The notes: generated by a model not told the origin, from the letters alone. 64,000 nt of DNA from Myxococcus sp. CA023 (GCF_010998615.1 NZ_JAAEAH010000035.1:23074-87073), one strand, 5' to 3'. Positions 50,576 through 60,540 are shown, counted from the stretch's first letter. Numbers and translations are program-made.

Positions 50576-52180
50576 GTGGACGTCAAAGGGACGCACCTGA
50601 CACCGCCGGGCCGCGCGCCGGGGAGCAGGCTCAGTCTGCGGATGAAAATCCTCGCGCTCACCGGGGCGACGGGGGGGCTGGTGGCCGTCATCCTCATCAC
50701 CACGACGTGGATGCAGATGGGCGACGCGCTTCGCAACGACCTGTCCCGCCGCGCCAGCTCGGTGAGCGTGGAACTGGCGAAGACGCTGACGCCCATGCTG
50801 AGCGCGAATCGCGACCCGGAGCGGCTGCAGGAGTTGGTGCAGGGCGCGCTGAGCCTGGGGCCCGAGGTCGCCTATGTCCGCGTCCATGACGCGGACGGCG
50901 TCCTCCTGGGCGAGGCCGCCGCGGAACGCTACGCCGGCGAGGCGCAGGCTCCGGCCTCCGTCGAAGGCGATGCCTCGGTGCTCCGCCGCAGGTCCGTGAA
51001 GGGCACGGGCGTGGTGGAGACGACGGCGCCCGTGCCCGGGGCTGGCTCCGCCGGGCACCTGGGCACCCTCCAGCTGGCGCTCCACGAGGAGGGGCTGAGC
51101 CAGACGCTGCGGGAGGCCACGCGCTTCACGGCCATCATCAGCCTGCTCGTGCTGGTGGTCTGCATGGTGGCGGCATGGCTGGTGTCCGGGATGCTCGTGG
51201 TGCCGCTGGAGCGGCTGGCGCGCGCGGCGGCGGGCATCGCGGCGGGGGACCTGCGCCAGCAGGTGGACCTCCAGGGCTCGGACGAGATTGGCGACGTGGC
51301 GCGCAGCTTCGCGGTGATGACGGACGCGCTCTCCCACCTGCTGCAGGACCTGCGCAGCGCGGCGGCGGAGATGGAGCGCGAGGCGGCGGGCGTGCTGGCC
51401 ACCTCCACGCAGCAGTCGGCCATGGCCCACCAGCAGGCCTCCGCCATCAATGAGACGAGCACCACGGTGGCGGAGATTGCCCAGACGTCCAAGCAGGCCA
51501 CGGCCTACGCGGATTCGGTCATCTCCCAGACGCAGAAGTCCGAAGCCCTCAGCGCGGAGGGGCAGCAGGTCGTCAGCGAGAGCGTCTCCGGCATGGAAAA
51601 GCTGGGCGAGCAGGTGAAGGCCATTGCCCTGTCCATCACCGACCTCAGCGAGCGCACGATGCAGATTGGCGACATCATCGGCACGGTGAAGGACGTGGCC
51701 GAGCAGTCCAACCTGCTGGCGCTCAATGCCTCCATTGAAGCGGCCAAGGCCGGGGAGCATGGCCGGGGCTTCGCGGTGGTGGCCACGGAGATGCGCACGC
51801 TGGCGGAGCAGTCCCGCATCGCCGCGGAGCAGGTGCGCGGCCTGCTCAACGAAGTGCAGAAGGGGACGAGGCAGGCCGTCAGCGCCACGGAGGAAGGCAG
51901 CCGCCGGGCGCAGGCGGCCATGGAACTGGCTCGCGAAGCGGGGACGACCATCCTGGGCCTGTCGGAGGTCATCCGCGAGTCGTCGGGCGCGGCGCGGCAG
52001 ATTGCCGGCAACACGCGTCAGCAGACCATTGGCGTGGAGCAGATTTCCACGGCGATGAGCGAGCTGACATCCGCCATGGGAGACTCGGTGGAGAGCACCC
52101 GGCGCATCGAACAGGTGTCAGGCAATCTGACCAATCTCTCGAAACGGTTCTCGGACCTGGTGGGTAGGTACCAGTTATGA
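50576..52180 (+). CDS. Methyl-accepting chemotaxis protein
   Basis: A 534-residue receptor with a membrane segment at about 22-43, a periplasmic domain of about 135 residues, a second segment at about 182-205, a HAMP domain and a long signalling coiled coil. The receptor tip is [20 protein letters not shown], the conserved hairpin that contacts CheW and CheA. No C-terminal CheR/CheB-docking pentapeptide is seen. GTG at 50576 is preferred for its GGGAGG site five bases upstream. It should sense a periplasmic signal; the ligand domain is not recognised. Confidence 0.92.
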   Translation: MDVKGTHLTPPGRAPGSRLSLRMKILALTGATGGLVAVILITTTWMQMGDALRNDLSRRASSVSVELAKTLTPMLSANRDPERLQELVQGALSLGPEVAYVRVHDADGVLLGEAAAERYAGEAQAPASVEGDASVLRRRSVKGTGVVETTAPVPGAGSAGHLGTLQLALHEEGLSQTLREATRFTAIISLLVLVVCMVAAWLVSGMLVVPLERLARAAAGIAAGDLRQQVDLQGSDEIGDVARSFAVMTDALSHLLQDLRSAAAEMEREAAGVLATSTQQSAMAHQQASAINETSTTVAEIAQTSKQATAYADSVISQTQKSEALSAEGQQVVSESVSGMEKLGEQVKAIALSITDLSERTMQIGDIIGTVKDVAEQSNLLALNASIEAAKAGEHGRGFAVVATEMRTLAEQSRIAAEQVRGLLNEVQKGTRQAVSATEEGSRRAQAAMELAREAGTTILGLSEVIRESSGAARQIAGNTRQQTIGVEQISTAMSELTSAMGDSVESTRRIEQVSGNLTNLSKRFSDLVGRYQL

Positions 52181-52560
52181 ACGCAAAGGTGCTCATCGTC
52201 GAAGACACGAAGACCATCACCAACCTTCTTCAGGTGTACCTGATGGGGTGGGGGCTGGAGTTCTTCGACGCTCCGAATGGCGCGATTGGACTGACCAAGG
52301 CGCGGGAGCTCAAGCCGGACCTCATCATCTCCGATGTGCAGATGCCGGAGATGGACGGCTTCGCGCTGTGCGCGGCGATCCGTGCGGACCGGCAACTTCA
52401 CGACACCCCTTTCATGATGCTCACGTCGCTGAAGGACGACGCGAGCCGGCAGAAGGGCAAGCTGGTGGGTGCCAGCGCCTTCCTCAACAAGCCGGTGTCC
52501 GTGGACGACCTTCGTTCGAAGGTGCGCGACATCCTGAAGCTCCCCGCGACCCGGTACTGA
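52177..52560 (+). CDS. cheY: CheY-like response regulator
   Basis: A 127-residue stand-alone receiver: IVEDTKT acidic start, phospho-acceptor Asp in [11 protein letters not shown] (about residue 52), Thr/Ser in MLTSLKDD and Lys in FLNKPVS. It overlaps the MCP stop by four bases (ATGA). As the only free receiver in the operon, it is the likely output that CheA phosphorylates. In M. xanthus che4 the corresponding protein controls type IV pilus motility; this link is inferred from gene order. Confidence 0.93.
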   Translation: MNAKVLIVEDTKTITNLLQVYLMGWGLEFFDAPNGAIGLTKARELKPDLIISDVQMPEMDGFALCAAIRADRQLHDTPFMMLTSLKDDASRQKGKLVGASAFLNKPVSVDDLRSKVRDILKLPATRY

Positions 52561-52564
52561 GCGC

Positions 52565-53149
52565 ATGTCGAAGGACGACGCCAAGATTGATTACGCCGGG
52601 CTGCGACGCCAGCTCACCGAGGCGCACTCGCTGCTGGATGGCAAGCAGGGTGTGAGCCCCGAGAAGCGTCGCGAGGTGCTCAGCGCCCGTGCCCGGGCCC
52701 TGGCCGAATCCCGCCACGAGGAGCGCCAGGAGGTGCTCTCCGTGCTGGCCTTCCAGGTGGGCGGCGAACGCTATGCGGTGCGAATCGAGCACGTGGACCA
52801 CGTAATTGAAGCGCGCGGCATCGCCTCGCTGCCCGGTGCTCCCCGGCACGTGCTGGGGGCGCTGGTGAGCCGCTCGCGCGTGGTGCCGGTGTTGGACCTG
52901 CGCCAGCTCCTGGGGCTGGAGGGTGGCGGCATGTCGGACCTCAGCAAGGTGGTGGTGGTCGAGGCGGATGACAGTGAAGAGGGGTTCGGGCTGGCGGCGG
53001 AGTCCGTCGAAGGACGCAAGGAATTGCCGAAGGTGGAGCTGTCTCAGCCTCCGCCCGGGCCCTTCTTGTTCCTCACGCCGGACCGGCTGACGGTGTTGGA
53101 CCTGGAGCAGCTCGGGGGCCCGTCCGCCACGCGGCCCGAAGGGGAGTAG
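52565..53149 (+). CDS. cheW: CheW-like coupling protein (second copy)
   Basis: A 194-residue CheW with a helical N-terminus of about 55 residues rich in Arg and Glu, then the CheW barrel (VLAFQVGGERYAVRIEHVD... with a central GAPRHVLGALVSRSRVVPVLDLRQLLG block). It follows cheY by four bases and precedes cheA by nine. It and the first CheW share the domain but not the N-terminal extension, so they are not a recent duplicate. One may couple the MCP and the other another receptor. Confidence 0.92.
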   Translation: MSKDDAKIDYAGLRRQLTEAHSLLDGKQGVSPEKRREVLSARARALAESRHEERQEVLSVLAFQVGGERYAVRIEHVDHVIEARGIASLPGAPRHVLGALVSRSRVVPVLDLRQLLGLEGGGMSDLSKVVVVEADDSEEGFGLAAESVEGRKELPKVELSQPPPGPFLFLTPDRLTVLDLEQLGGPSATRPEGE

Positions 53150-53158
53150 GCACGCGCC

Positions 53159-55705
53159 ATGGATCCTCAGCTCTTGCGCAGCATCTGGCCGGTGTTCTCC
53201 GCGGAGACGCGCGAGCAGATTCAAGCCATCGGGTCGAAGGTGTTGGGGCTGGAGGGCCCGGCGCAGGGGCGTGAGCCGGACCTGCTCCCGTCGCTCAAGC
53301 GGCTGGTCCACAGCCTCAAGGGCTCCGCGGCCAGCCTGGGCCTGGACGACATCGAGCAGGTGGTGCACGCCATCGAGGACGGGCTGGCCACCTTCAATCA
53401 GGAGGAGCGGCTGCCCCGCGACACGGTGGAGGCCATGCTGCGCGGCCTCTCCGCCATCGAAGGCGCCATGGCCCGTGGCGACGCCGGACAGTCGCCCGTG
53501 GTGGAAGGACTGTCTTCGCTGCTGGCCGCCCTGGGCCACGAGTCCGCGGAGGCTGTTCCCCAGACGGCGGCCTCGGGCGCGGCCGCGCAGGGGCTGGAGG
53601 TGCTGGACCTCCTCGAAGCGGGGTTGAGCGCGCTGTGCTCGCCGGATGTGCCGGACCGGGCGGCGGTGGTGCGCACGGCGGTGGAGCGGGCCCGCACGTT
53701 GAAGGCGTCCGCCGAGTCCGCCGGGGCGCAGACGGTGGCCACGCTGGCGGAAGCCGCGGCGCTGGGTTTCACGCGCATGGAGCCGGGCGGTGACTCCGCG
53801 GGGCTGGCCGCATCGGACGTGGCTGGCACGCTGGTGGATCTGCGCACGGCGTTGGAGGCCGCGGGTGGAGCAGGGGCGGTGGCTCGCGCCGTCCATTCGC
53901 TGCGCGTGTCGCCGTCTCCCGCGCCCGTGGAAGGCGCGGCGGCGCAGGGCCCCACGGGGGCTGTGGCCACGACGGAGTCCCGCGGACCGGCGGACCAGAC
54001 GGTCCGCGTGTCGGTGAAGACGCTGGAGTCCATCGCGCTCCAGGTGGAGCTGCTCCTGGCCGGACGCGCGCAGCAGACGCGGCGTGGCGCGGCGCACCGC
54101 GTGTTGATGGACGGCATGCGCGAGGTGCTGATGCACCTGGAGCGCGCGTCGTCGCAGCTCGCGATGGCGGGCGGCGGTCCCGCGCTGGAGCCGCTCCGCG
54201 CGGGCGTGACGCAGATGCGCGGACTGCAGAAGCAGCTCCTGGAGCTGACGAAGGAATCGCACCGCGACGGTGAGCAGCTCACGCTGGTGGCCCAGGTGGC
54301 GCGCGATGATTTGCGCGACCTGCGCATGGTGCCGGCCTCGCAGGTGCTGGAGCCGCTGCGGCGCACCGTGCGAGAGACGTCCGCGCGGCTGGACAAGCAG
54401 GTGACGCTGGAGCTGTCGGGCGGCGAGGTCCGGTTGGACCGGCGCATCCTCGACGCGCTGAAGGACCCGCTGCTGCACCTGGTGCGCAACGCCATCGACC
54501 ACGGCTTGGAGTCCACCGAGGAGCGGCGGGCCGCGGGCAAGCCCGAAGCGGGGCGCCTGACGGTGCGGGTGGAGCCCCGGGGCTCGCGCATCGCGGTGGT
54601 GGTGGAGGATGACGGCTCCGGCTTGTCGCCCAGCCGGGTGCGCGCCACGGCGGTGCGGCGGGGGCTGCTGCCGGCCGATGAGGCGGAGAAGCTGTCGGAC
54701 GCGCAGGCGGCGCGGCTCATCTTCCAGCCAGGCTTCTCCACGCGGGAGCAGGTGACGGCGACGTCCGGACGGGGCGTGGGCCTGGACGTGGTGCAGGCGA
54801 CGGCGCAGCGCCTCCAGGGCTCGGTGGACGTGGCCTTCACGGCGGGCCGGGGCACGCGCTTCACCGTGGACCTGCCGCTGACGCTGGCCGCGGCGTTGGG
54901 GTTGCTCGTGCGCACGGGCACCACGGTGTCCGCCATTCCCTCTGACAGCGTGAATCGCATCCTCCGGCTGAACCCGGACGACGTGGGCACCGTCGCGGGC
55001 CGCGTGGTGGCGCGGCTGGATGGGGAGCAGCTCACGTTCCTGCCGCTGGCGGAGGCCATTGGCCTGCCCCGGCTGCCGCTGGCGCTGGACTCCGGGAAGG
55101 TGCAGGCCGCCGCGCTGCTGACGGTGGGCGAGGACAAGGTGCTGTACGCCATCGACGAGGTGGTGGGGCAGCAGGAGATTGTCGTCCGCTCACTGGGGCG
55201 CCACCTCAAGGGCGTGCGGCACCTGGCGGGCGCGGCGGTGCTGGACGACGGCCGCGTGGTGCCGGTGCTCAACGCGGCGGAGTTGGTGCGCGCGGCGCGG
55301 CCGGAGACGCGCTCGGTGGCTCGCGAGACGGCGCGGCCTCGCATCCTCGTGTGTGACGACGCGCTCACCACGCGCTTCGCCATGAAGTCGCTGCTGGAGA
55401 TTGCCGGCTACCCGGTGGTGACCGCGGCGGACGGTGAAGAGGCGTGGGGCATCCTGGAGCGCACGCCCTGCCAGCTGGTGGTCAGCGACTGGCAGATGCC
55501 CCGGCTGGACGGCGTGGGGCTGGCGCGGCGAATCAAGTCGCACCCGCAACTGCACCGCACGCCCATCATCCTGGTGACGTCGCTCGACAGTCCCGAGGAC
55601 CGCGCCGCCGGTCTGGAGGCGGGCGCGGACGGGTACCTCGTCAAGCGCGAGGTGGAGCGAGGCCGCCTGCTGGAGCTGGTGCGCCAGCTGCTGCCCGTGT
55701 CCTGA
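53159..55705 (+). CDS. cheA: CheA histidine kinase fused to a receiver
   Basis: An 848-residue hybrid CheA. The HPt domain has His51 in LVHSLKGSAA; a second helical, HPt-like region (about 140-235) lacks the His. After a linker come the dimerisation and HATPase domains (about 280-575; N box LVRNAIDHGLES, G2 box GRGVGLDVV), the CheW-like P5 domain and a C-terminal receiver (about 727-848; phospho-acceptor Asp in VVSDWQMPRLDG). The fused receiver may act as a phosphate sink. It is the last gene of the operon, convergent with a degenerate kinase. Confidence 0.94.
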   Translation: MDPQLLRSIWPVFSAETREQIQAIGSKVLGLEGPAQGREPDLLPSLKRLVHSLKGSAASLGLDDIEQVVHAIEDGLATFNQEERLPRDTVEAMLRGLSAIEGAMARGDAGQSPVVEGLSSLLAALGHESAEAVPQTAASGAAAQGLEVLDLLEAGLSALCSPDVPDRAAVVRTAVERARTLKASAESAGAQTVATLAEAAALGFTRMEPGGDSAGLAASDVAGTLVDLRTALEAAGGAGAVARAVHSLRVSPSPAPVEGAAAQGPTGAVATTESRGPADQTVRVSVKTLESIALQVELLLAGRAQQTRRGAAHRVLMDGMREVLMHLERASSQLAMAGGGPALEPLRAGVTQMRGLQKQLLELTKESHRDGEQLTLVAQVARDDLRDLRMVPASQVLEPLRRTVRETSARLDKQVTLELSGGEVRLDRRILDALKDPLLHLVRNAIDHGLESTEERRAAGKPEAGRLTVRVEPRGSRIAVVVEDDGSGLSPSRVRATAVRRGLLPADEAEKLSDAQAARLIFQPGFSTREQVTATSGRGVGLDVVQATAQRLQGSVDVAFTAGRGTRFTVDLPLTLAAALGLLVRTGTTVSAIPSDSVNRILRLNPDDVGTVAGRVVARLDGEQLTFLPLAEAIGLPRLPLALDSGKVQAAALLTVGEDKVLYAIDEVVGQQEIVVRSLGRHLKGVRHLAGAAVLDDGRVVPVLNAAELVRAARPETRSVARETARPRILVCDDALTTRFAMKSLLEIAGYPVVTAADGEEAWGILERTPCQLVVSDWQMPRLDGVGLARRIKSHPQLHRTPIILVTSLDSPEDRAAGLEAGADGYLVKREVERGRLLELVRQLLPVS

Positions 55706-55717
55706 CGGTGCCGCGCC

Positions 55718-56800
55718 TCACGCGTCGCGAGGCGCCACGGGCACGGTGTCATCCACCGGCAGGTGGACCACCCAGCCGTTGCCGGTCTCCTCCGGCAACG
55801 AGAGGCCACCGCGCAGCCGCTGCGTCAGGTGCCGCAGCAGCGTGACAGTCTTCTCCGGCAGCGGCTTGTCGCCGCGGATGTTGACGCGCAGCTGCCACAC
55901 GCCCGCGTCCCCCGCGGATTCCACGCGCACCGCCGTGGGCGCGCCCGACGCCGCCACCGCGCGGGCCAGCGCGCGCACCAGCAGCTCCACGTCATCGCGG
56001 GGGCCCGGAATGGCCACGGGCCGGTCCGGGAGCGTCATCGTCGTGTCCACGACGCGCTGGCCGCGCGCGGCGGGGATGAAGGCCGTGCGCAGCATGGGGC
56101 GCAGGTCCTCCACGCCCTCGTCCTGCACCTTCGCCAGCCGGCGCTCGATGATGGCGCTCTGGTCGTCCGCCGAGCGGCGCAGCCGCTCCAGGTAGCGCTG
56201 GATGGGGGCCGTCAGCCCGCCCGCCGTTCCCTTCAGCATCATGTCCACGTATCCCTTGATGACCATCAATGGTGTCCTGAGGTCGTGTGACGCCCGGGAG
56301 CGCCGGTGCTCCTGGTTCACCACCCGCCGTTCCAATCGCCGCTGCGCCTTCAGCAGATGCACGTGCCGCGCCGCCGCGTCCGACTCCCGGGCATGCGCCG
56401 CGAGCAGCACGGCGCCGAACGCCGACATTCGCGCGAGCACCCGCGCATCCCGGCCGGTGGGCCGTTCGGGCCACACCACCAGGGCCGGCCGACGACGCGT
56501 CCTTCCCCGGGCGCGCGTGGCCGTGACGACCCCTGTCGCCGCGACACAGACGCGTCCGTCATAGAAAGCCGCTCCGGAAGCGCCCGTCATCCGCTGGGCC
56601 TCGCGTACCAGGGACTCCAATCCCGCACGAGCACCACAGCGGAAGGCGCGCTCGGCAACCTCCGCGAGCGCCTGTTCCACCCCTGCATCGGATGCGTTGC
56701 CGATGCGCCACCCCGTCCAAGCACCTGCCAGCACGCGGAAAGGTATGGGCACGCCACGCACGCGCCGCAACACTGCCCAGGGAGGGCGCGGGACGCCCAC
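55718..56800 (-). CDS. Histidine kinase-like protein with degenerate ATPase domain
   Basis: A 360-residue protein. The N-terminal half looks like a weak GAF-type domain (about 45-140). A HisKA helix follows with an intact SHDLRTPLMVIKGYVD phospho-acceptor (about residue 170). The C-terminal region (about 230-350) has the size of an HATPase domain but lacks a recognisable N box and G boxes, so ATP binding is doubtful. It may act as a phosphotransfer or dimer partner. The start is a GTG at 56800 with AAAAGGA upstream; the exact start is uncertain. Convergent with cheA, divergent from the heparinase gene. Confidence 0.75.
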   Translation of the reverse strand: MGVPRPPWAVLRRVRGVPIPFRVLAGAWTGWRIGNASDAGVEQALAEVAERAFRCGARAGLESLVREAQRMTGASGAAFYDGRVCVAATGVVTATRARGRTRRRPALVVWPERPTGRDARVLARMSAFGAVLLAAHARESDAAARHVHLLKAQRRLERRVVNQEHRRSRASHDLRTPLMVIKGYVDMMLKGTAGGLTAPIQRYLERLRRSADDQSAIIERRLAKVQDEGVEDLRPMLRTAFIPAARGQRVVDTTMTLPDRPVAIPGPRDDVELLVRALARAVAASGAPTAVRVESAGDAGVWQLRVNIRGDKPLPEKTVTLLRHLTQRLRGGLSLPEETGNGWVVHLPVDDTVPVAPRDA

Positions 56801-56954
56801 GAATCGGAAATCCTTTTCCCTTCAGGGCGTGTGAGCCCCCACTTTTTACCGTCAGGGGGGACGGAGGCGCCGCGCAACCCCGCTCAACTCCTAAGAAACA
56901 GCCCCTGGCCAGGCACTTGCTAACGGCATCCGGCACGGGTGGCGGAAGGGGCGA

Positions 56955-59030
56955 ATGGGGACTCTCGATTACTACGCGGCGATCGCTCGACTTGCACCAG
57001 GCGGACTGGCGCGCAGCGCTGTGCGGCGTGTCCAAGGTGTGGCGCGGCAGGCACTCTATCGTCGGCGCGAGCGCGCGGACGAGGTGCAGCTCCTCGAGTG
57101 CTACGGCGCGACGGATGGCGTGGAGTTGGTGGAGCTGGCGCTGGGCCAGCGCCGCTCACGCATCTGGTGTGAAGTCTCTCAGCGCGCGTCGGTGCTGGAG
57201 GCGCTCGCCGCGGTGCCCGGCGGCCTGGAGCGCGCGCGGGCCCGTGCCCAGGCCGCGCTTCGCCAGGAGTGGGACGTCTTCGGCACCCCGGTGGTTTTCG
57301 GCGAGGGTCGTCCCGTGGACTGGTCCCTGGATCCGGTGAGTGGTCACCGCTATCCGGTGGAGCCCGTGGAGCGCCTGTCGCTCGCCGTGACGGGGAGCGA
57401 CCCGAAGTACCCGTGGGTGATGGGCCGGCTCGACAGCGTCGTGGCGCTGGGCCAGGGCTACTGGGTGGAGACGGCCGCTGACGTACGCGCGCGGCTGGCG
57501 GATGCCTTCGTGGCGCAGGTGTTGGACTTCCTCCAGGCGAACCCCGTGGGGCAGGGCGTGCACTGGACGTGCGCCATGGAGGTGGCGCTGCGCGCCGCGA
57601 ACCTTGCGCAGGCGCTGGCCATGTTCTCCGCCGCGCCCGCGGTGGCCCGGCCGGACTTCCTGGTGCCGGTGCTGAGCGCGCTGGCCGAGCATACCGCCTG
57701 GGTGGAGGCCCACCTGGAGGACCGCGGCGCGGTGCCCAACAACCACCTGGTCTCCAACTACGTGGGCCTGTTGGTGGTGGGCCTGCTCTTCCCGGAGCTG
57801 CCGGGCGCGCCGCAGCAGGTGTCGCTGGCGGTGGGTGGGCTGCGCGAACAGATGGAGAAGCAGGTGCACCTCGAGGGCACGTCCTTCGAGGGCTCCATTC
57901 CCTATCATCGCCTGTCGGTGGAGCTGTTCACGCTGGCGTACCTCGCCGCGCGCGGCGCGGGTGTGCCACTGGGGCCCAAGTACGAGTCCCGGCTGCGTCG
58001 CATGTTCCACGCCGTGCGCGCGTGGTGTTCCGAGCAGGGATTGGCGCCACAGATTGGCGACAATGATTCCGGCCGCGTCTTCCCGCTGCGCGATCGCGAG
58101 GACAACGCGCACGGCTATCTGGTGGGCCTGGGCGCGGCGCTCTTCGGCGATGCGGGCCTGGGCGGCGGCGAGTTCGTGGACGAGGCCGCGTGGCTGCTGG
58201 GCCGCGCCGGGCAGGCGCGTTTCGCCGCGCTCGCGCCCGCGCCGGAGCCCGTGTCGGTGAGCTTTCCGGAGGGTGGTTTTCACATCTTGCGCGGCGCGGG
58301 TGTCGTTATCACTGTCAGCGCCGGCAAGCAGGGACAAGGCGGAGTCGGGGGACACAGCCACAACGACAAACTTTCTTTCGAGCTCCACGTCGACGGGCGT
58401 CCCGTCATCGTGGATCCGGGCACCGGCACCTATACGCGAGATCCCGCGTTGCGGAACTGGTTCCGCGGAACGGCCGCGCACAACACGGTGCAGGTGGATG
58501 GCGCGGAGCAGGCGCCCCTGGATTCGGCGCGGTTGTTCGCGCTGCCGGAGGAGGCTCGGGCGCGGGTGGTGGCCTTCCTGCCGGGGAAGTCGGTGGACAG
58601 GCTGTTGGTGCGGCATGACGGCTACCGCCGGCTTCCCGCGCCCGTGGGAATCGAGCGCACGTTCCGGCTGGACCGGGGCGAGCGCGCTCTGGCCGGACGT
58701 GACCGCTTCGTGGGCACGGGCCGGCATGACGTGGTGGGCAGATTCCATCTGCCAGATGAACAGGCGCGAGTGGTGTCGCCTCAAGTGCAGGTCCTGTCAC
58801 GCGCGGGTCGTGTGATGGAGGAGCCGGTGTCGTTCGAGCCGCTCGTGGTGGAGCTGGGGCCGGAAGGGGCCCCGCTCGCCTGGGTGGTGCTGGAGAAGGG
58901 GCTGACGGCGCGGTTGGTGTCGTCGAAGTATTCGCCTGGGTACGGGCGGGTGGTGCCGTCGCTGGCGGTGGAGTTCCGGGGGCAGGTGACGCCTCCGTCG
59001 TGGCTGAGGTGGGTGGTCGTTTTCCACTGA
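56955..59030 (+). CDS. Heparinase II/III family protein
   Basis: A 691-residue protein: an alpha/alpha-toroid half and a beta-sandwich half with a GGVGGHSHNDKLSFEL block (about 454-469) and WFRGTAAHNTVQVDG, both typical of heparinase II/III and related alginate lyases. Such enzymes cleave uronic-acid-containing polysaccharides by beta-elimination. There is no clear signal peptide, only a basic amphipathic N-terminus, so its location is uncertain. A GGAAGGGG site precedes the ATG. It is 58 bases upstream of a nucleotide-sugar dehydrogenase that can make uronic-acid sugars, so both may act on the same polysaccharide. Confidence 0.85.
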   Translation: MGTLDYYAAIARLAPGGLARSAVRRVQGVARQALYRRRERADEVQLLECYGATDGVELVELALGQRRSRIWCEVSQRASVLEALAAVPGGLERARARAQAALRQEWDVFGTPVVFGEGRPVDWSLDPVSGHRYPVEPVERLSLAVTGSDPKYPWVMGRLDSVVALGQGYWVETAADVRARLADAFVAQVLDFLQANPVGQGVHWTCAMEVALRAANLAQALAMFSAAPAVARPDFLVPVLSALAEHTAWVEAHLEDRGAVPNNHLVSNYVGLLVVGLLFPELPGAPQQVSLAVGGLREQMEKQVHLEGTSFEGSIPYHRLSVELFTLAYLAARGAGVPLGPKYESRLRRMFHAVRAWCSEQGLAPQIGDNDSGRVFPLRDREDNAHGYLVGLGAALFGDAGLGGGEFVDEAAWLLGRAGQARFAALAPAPEPVSVSFPEGGFHILRGAGVVITVSAGKQGQGGVGGHSHNDKLSFELHVDGRPVIVDPGTGTYTRDPALRNWFRGTAAHNTVQVDGAEQAPLDSARLFALPEEARARVVAFLPGKSVDRLLVRHDGYRRLPAPVGIERTFRLDRGERALAGRDRFVGTGRHDVVGRFHLPDEQARVVSPQVQVLSRAGRVMEEPVSFEPLVVELGPEGAPLAWVVLEKGLTARLVSSKYSPGYGRVVPSLAVEFRGQVTPPSWLRWVVVFH

Positions 59031-59088
59031 GTGTCGGGTCGGGACGTGACCGTCTTAACGGCACGTCGCATCAGGAGAGGTGAGGACG

Positions 59089-60417
59089 ATGAGGGTGATG
59101 GTGAGCAGCCCGCTTCTGGATCGCATCAAGAAGCGGGACGCGAGGGTGGGTGTGGTCGGGCTTGGCTACGTCGGTCTTCCGCTGGGGATGGCGTTCGCGG
59201 AGGCAGGCTTCCCCGTCATGGGGCTCGACATCGACAAGCGGAAGATCGACAAGATTGAGAAGGGAGAGAGCTACATCAAGCACATCCCCAGCGCTCCGCT
59301 GGCGGAGCTGAGCAAGTCGGGCAAGCTGAAGGCCACCACGGACTTCGCCAAGGCGAAGGACATGGACTGCGTCATCATCTGCGTGCCCACGCCGCTCACC
59401 GCGTCGCGTGAGCCGGACATGAGCTACATCATCCAGACGGGTGAGGCGCTCGCGCCGCACGTGCGTTCTGGACAGCTCTTCATCCTGGAGTCCACCACGT
59501 ACCCGGGGACGACGGAGGAGGTGCTCAAGCCGCTGCTGGAGAAGAACGGCCTCAAGGCCGGCAAGGATTTCTACCTGGCCTTCAGCCCCGAGCGCGAGGA
59601 CCCGGGCAACAAGAGCTTCAACACCAAGACGATTCCGAAGATTGTCGGTGGCTACTCGCCCGAGTGCTCCGAGGTGGCCGCTGCCCTCTACGGCAGTGCG
59701 CTGAAGGAAGTGGTGCCGGTGTCCTCCACCCGCGTGGCGGAGCTGACCAAGCTGCTGGAGAACATCTTCCGCTGCGTCAACATCGCCATGGTCAACGAGA
59801 TGAAGATGCTCTGCGACCGCATGGGCGTGGACGTGTGGGAGGCCATCCAGGCCGCGAGCACCAAGCCCTTCGGCTACATGCCCTTCTACCCGGGCCCGGG
59901 CCTCGGTGGGCACTGCATCCCCATCGACCCGTTCTACCTGACGTGGAAGGCGCGCGAGTACGAGTTCCACACCAAGTTCATCGAGCTGGCTGGCGAGGTG
60001 AACTGGCAGATGCCGTACTACGTGGTGCAGCGCACGATGGAGGCGCTGAACAAGAACAAGCAGACGCTCAACGGCGCGAAGGTCCTCTGCCTGGGTGCGG
60101 CGTACAAGAAGGACATCGACGACATGCGTGAGAGTCCATCGCTGCGCGTCATGACGCTGCTGGAAGAGAAGGGCGCGGCGCTGTCGTACCACGACCCGTA
60201 CGTCCCCGAACTGCACAAGGGCCACGGCTTCAACATGGAGATGAAGTCCGTGCCGCTGAAGCCGGAGACGCTGGGCCAGTACGACGCGGTCCTCATCCTC
60301 ACGGACCACTCGGACATCGACTACGCCATGGTGGTGGACCGCGCGAAGGTCGTCGTCGACACGCGCAACGCCACCAAGGGTGTCAGCAAGGGTCGTGAGA
60401 AAGTGACGAAGGCCTGA
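59089..60417 (+). CDS. Nucleotide-sugar dehydrogenase (WbpA/WecC type)
   Basis: A 442-residue UDP-glucose/UDP-GlcNAc dehydrogenase-family enzyme. It has the NAD-binding VGVVGLGYVGLPLGMAFAE near the N-terminus, the STTYPGTTEE region, the substrate loop AFSPEREDPGN and the catalytic Cys in PGPGLGGHCIPIDPFY (about residue 281). The SPEREDPG form resembles WbpA-type UDP-N-acetylglucosamine 6-dehydrogenases, which make aminouronic sugars for polysaccharides. ATG at 59089 has AGGAGAGG upstream; ATG at 59098 is possible. Two hairpins follow the gene. Confidence 0.93.
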   Translation: MRVMVSSPLLDRIKKRDARVGVVGLGYVGLPLGMAFAEAGFPVMGLDIDKRKIDKIEKGESYIKHIPSAPLAELSKSGKLKATTDFAKAKDMDCVIICVPTPLTASREPDMSYIIQTGEALAPHVRSGQLFILESTTYPGTTEEVLKPLLEKNGLKAGKDFYLAFSPEREDPGNKSFNTKTIPKIVGGYSPECSEVAAALYGSALKEVVPVSSTRVAELTKLLENIFRCVNIAMVNEMKMLCDRMGVDVWEAIQAASTKPFGYMPFYPGPGLGGHCIPIDPFYLTWKAREYEFHTKFIELAGEVNWQMPYYVVQRTMEALNKNKQTLNGAKVLCLGAAYKKDIDDMRESPSLRVMTLLEEKGAALSYHDPYVPELHKGHGFNMEMKSVPLKPETLGQYDAVLILTDHSDIDYAMVVDRAKVVVDTRNATKGVSKGREKVTKA

Positions 60418-60432
60418 CAGTCATACGCCGCT

Positions 60433-60457
60433 CGCCCGGAAACCGACCCTCCGGGCG
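60433..60457 (+). terminator. Hairpin after nucleotide-sugar dehydrogenase gene
   Basis: CGCCCGGA (60433-60440) pairs with TCCGGGCG (60450-60457) around a nine-base loop, 15 bases after the stop codon. Confidence 0.5.
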
Positions 60458-60471
60458 GGGGGCCCCTCGTT

Positions 60472-60499
60472 CACGGATTCCGCCTTCGCGGCATCCGTG
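60472..60499. other. Second strong hairpin, possible terminator
   Basis: CACGGATTCCGC (60472-60483) pairs with GCGGCATCCGTG (60488-60499), 11 of 12 pairs, closed by a CTTC tetraloop. It lies between the terminator-like hairpin and the tldD-type gene. It could be a backup terminator or an operator for the next gene. Confidence 0.4.
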
Positions 60500-60534
60500 A
60501 GCGTGGAGCTGCTCGTATCGTGGAAGGGATGGGC

Positions 60535-60540
60535 TAGTGT
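60535..60540 (+). promoter_or_regulatory. TANNNT element seven bases before start (leaderless type)
   Basis: TAGTGT ends seven bases before the GTG at 60548 and there is no Shine-Dalgarno sequence. Proposed -10 element. Confidence 0.35.

Noticed and set aside
52484..54502. 672-codon minus-strand frame opposite cheW and cheA
   Set aside because: Shadow with Arg/Gln/His-rich sequence; the plus-strand genes carry clear CheW and CheA motifs.
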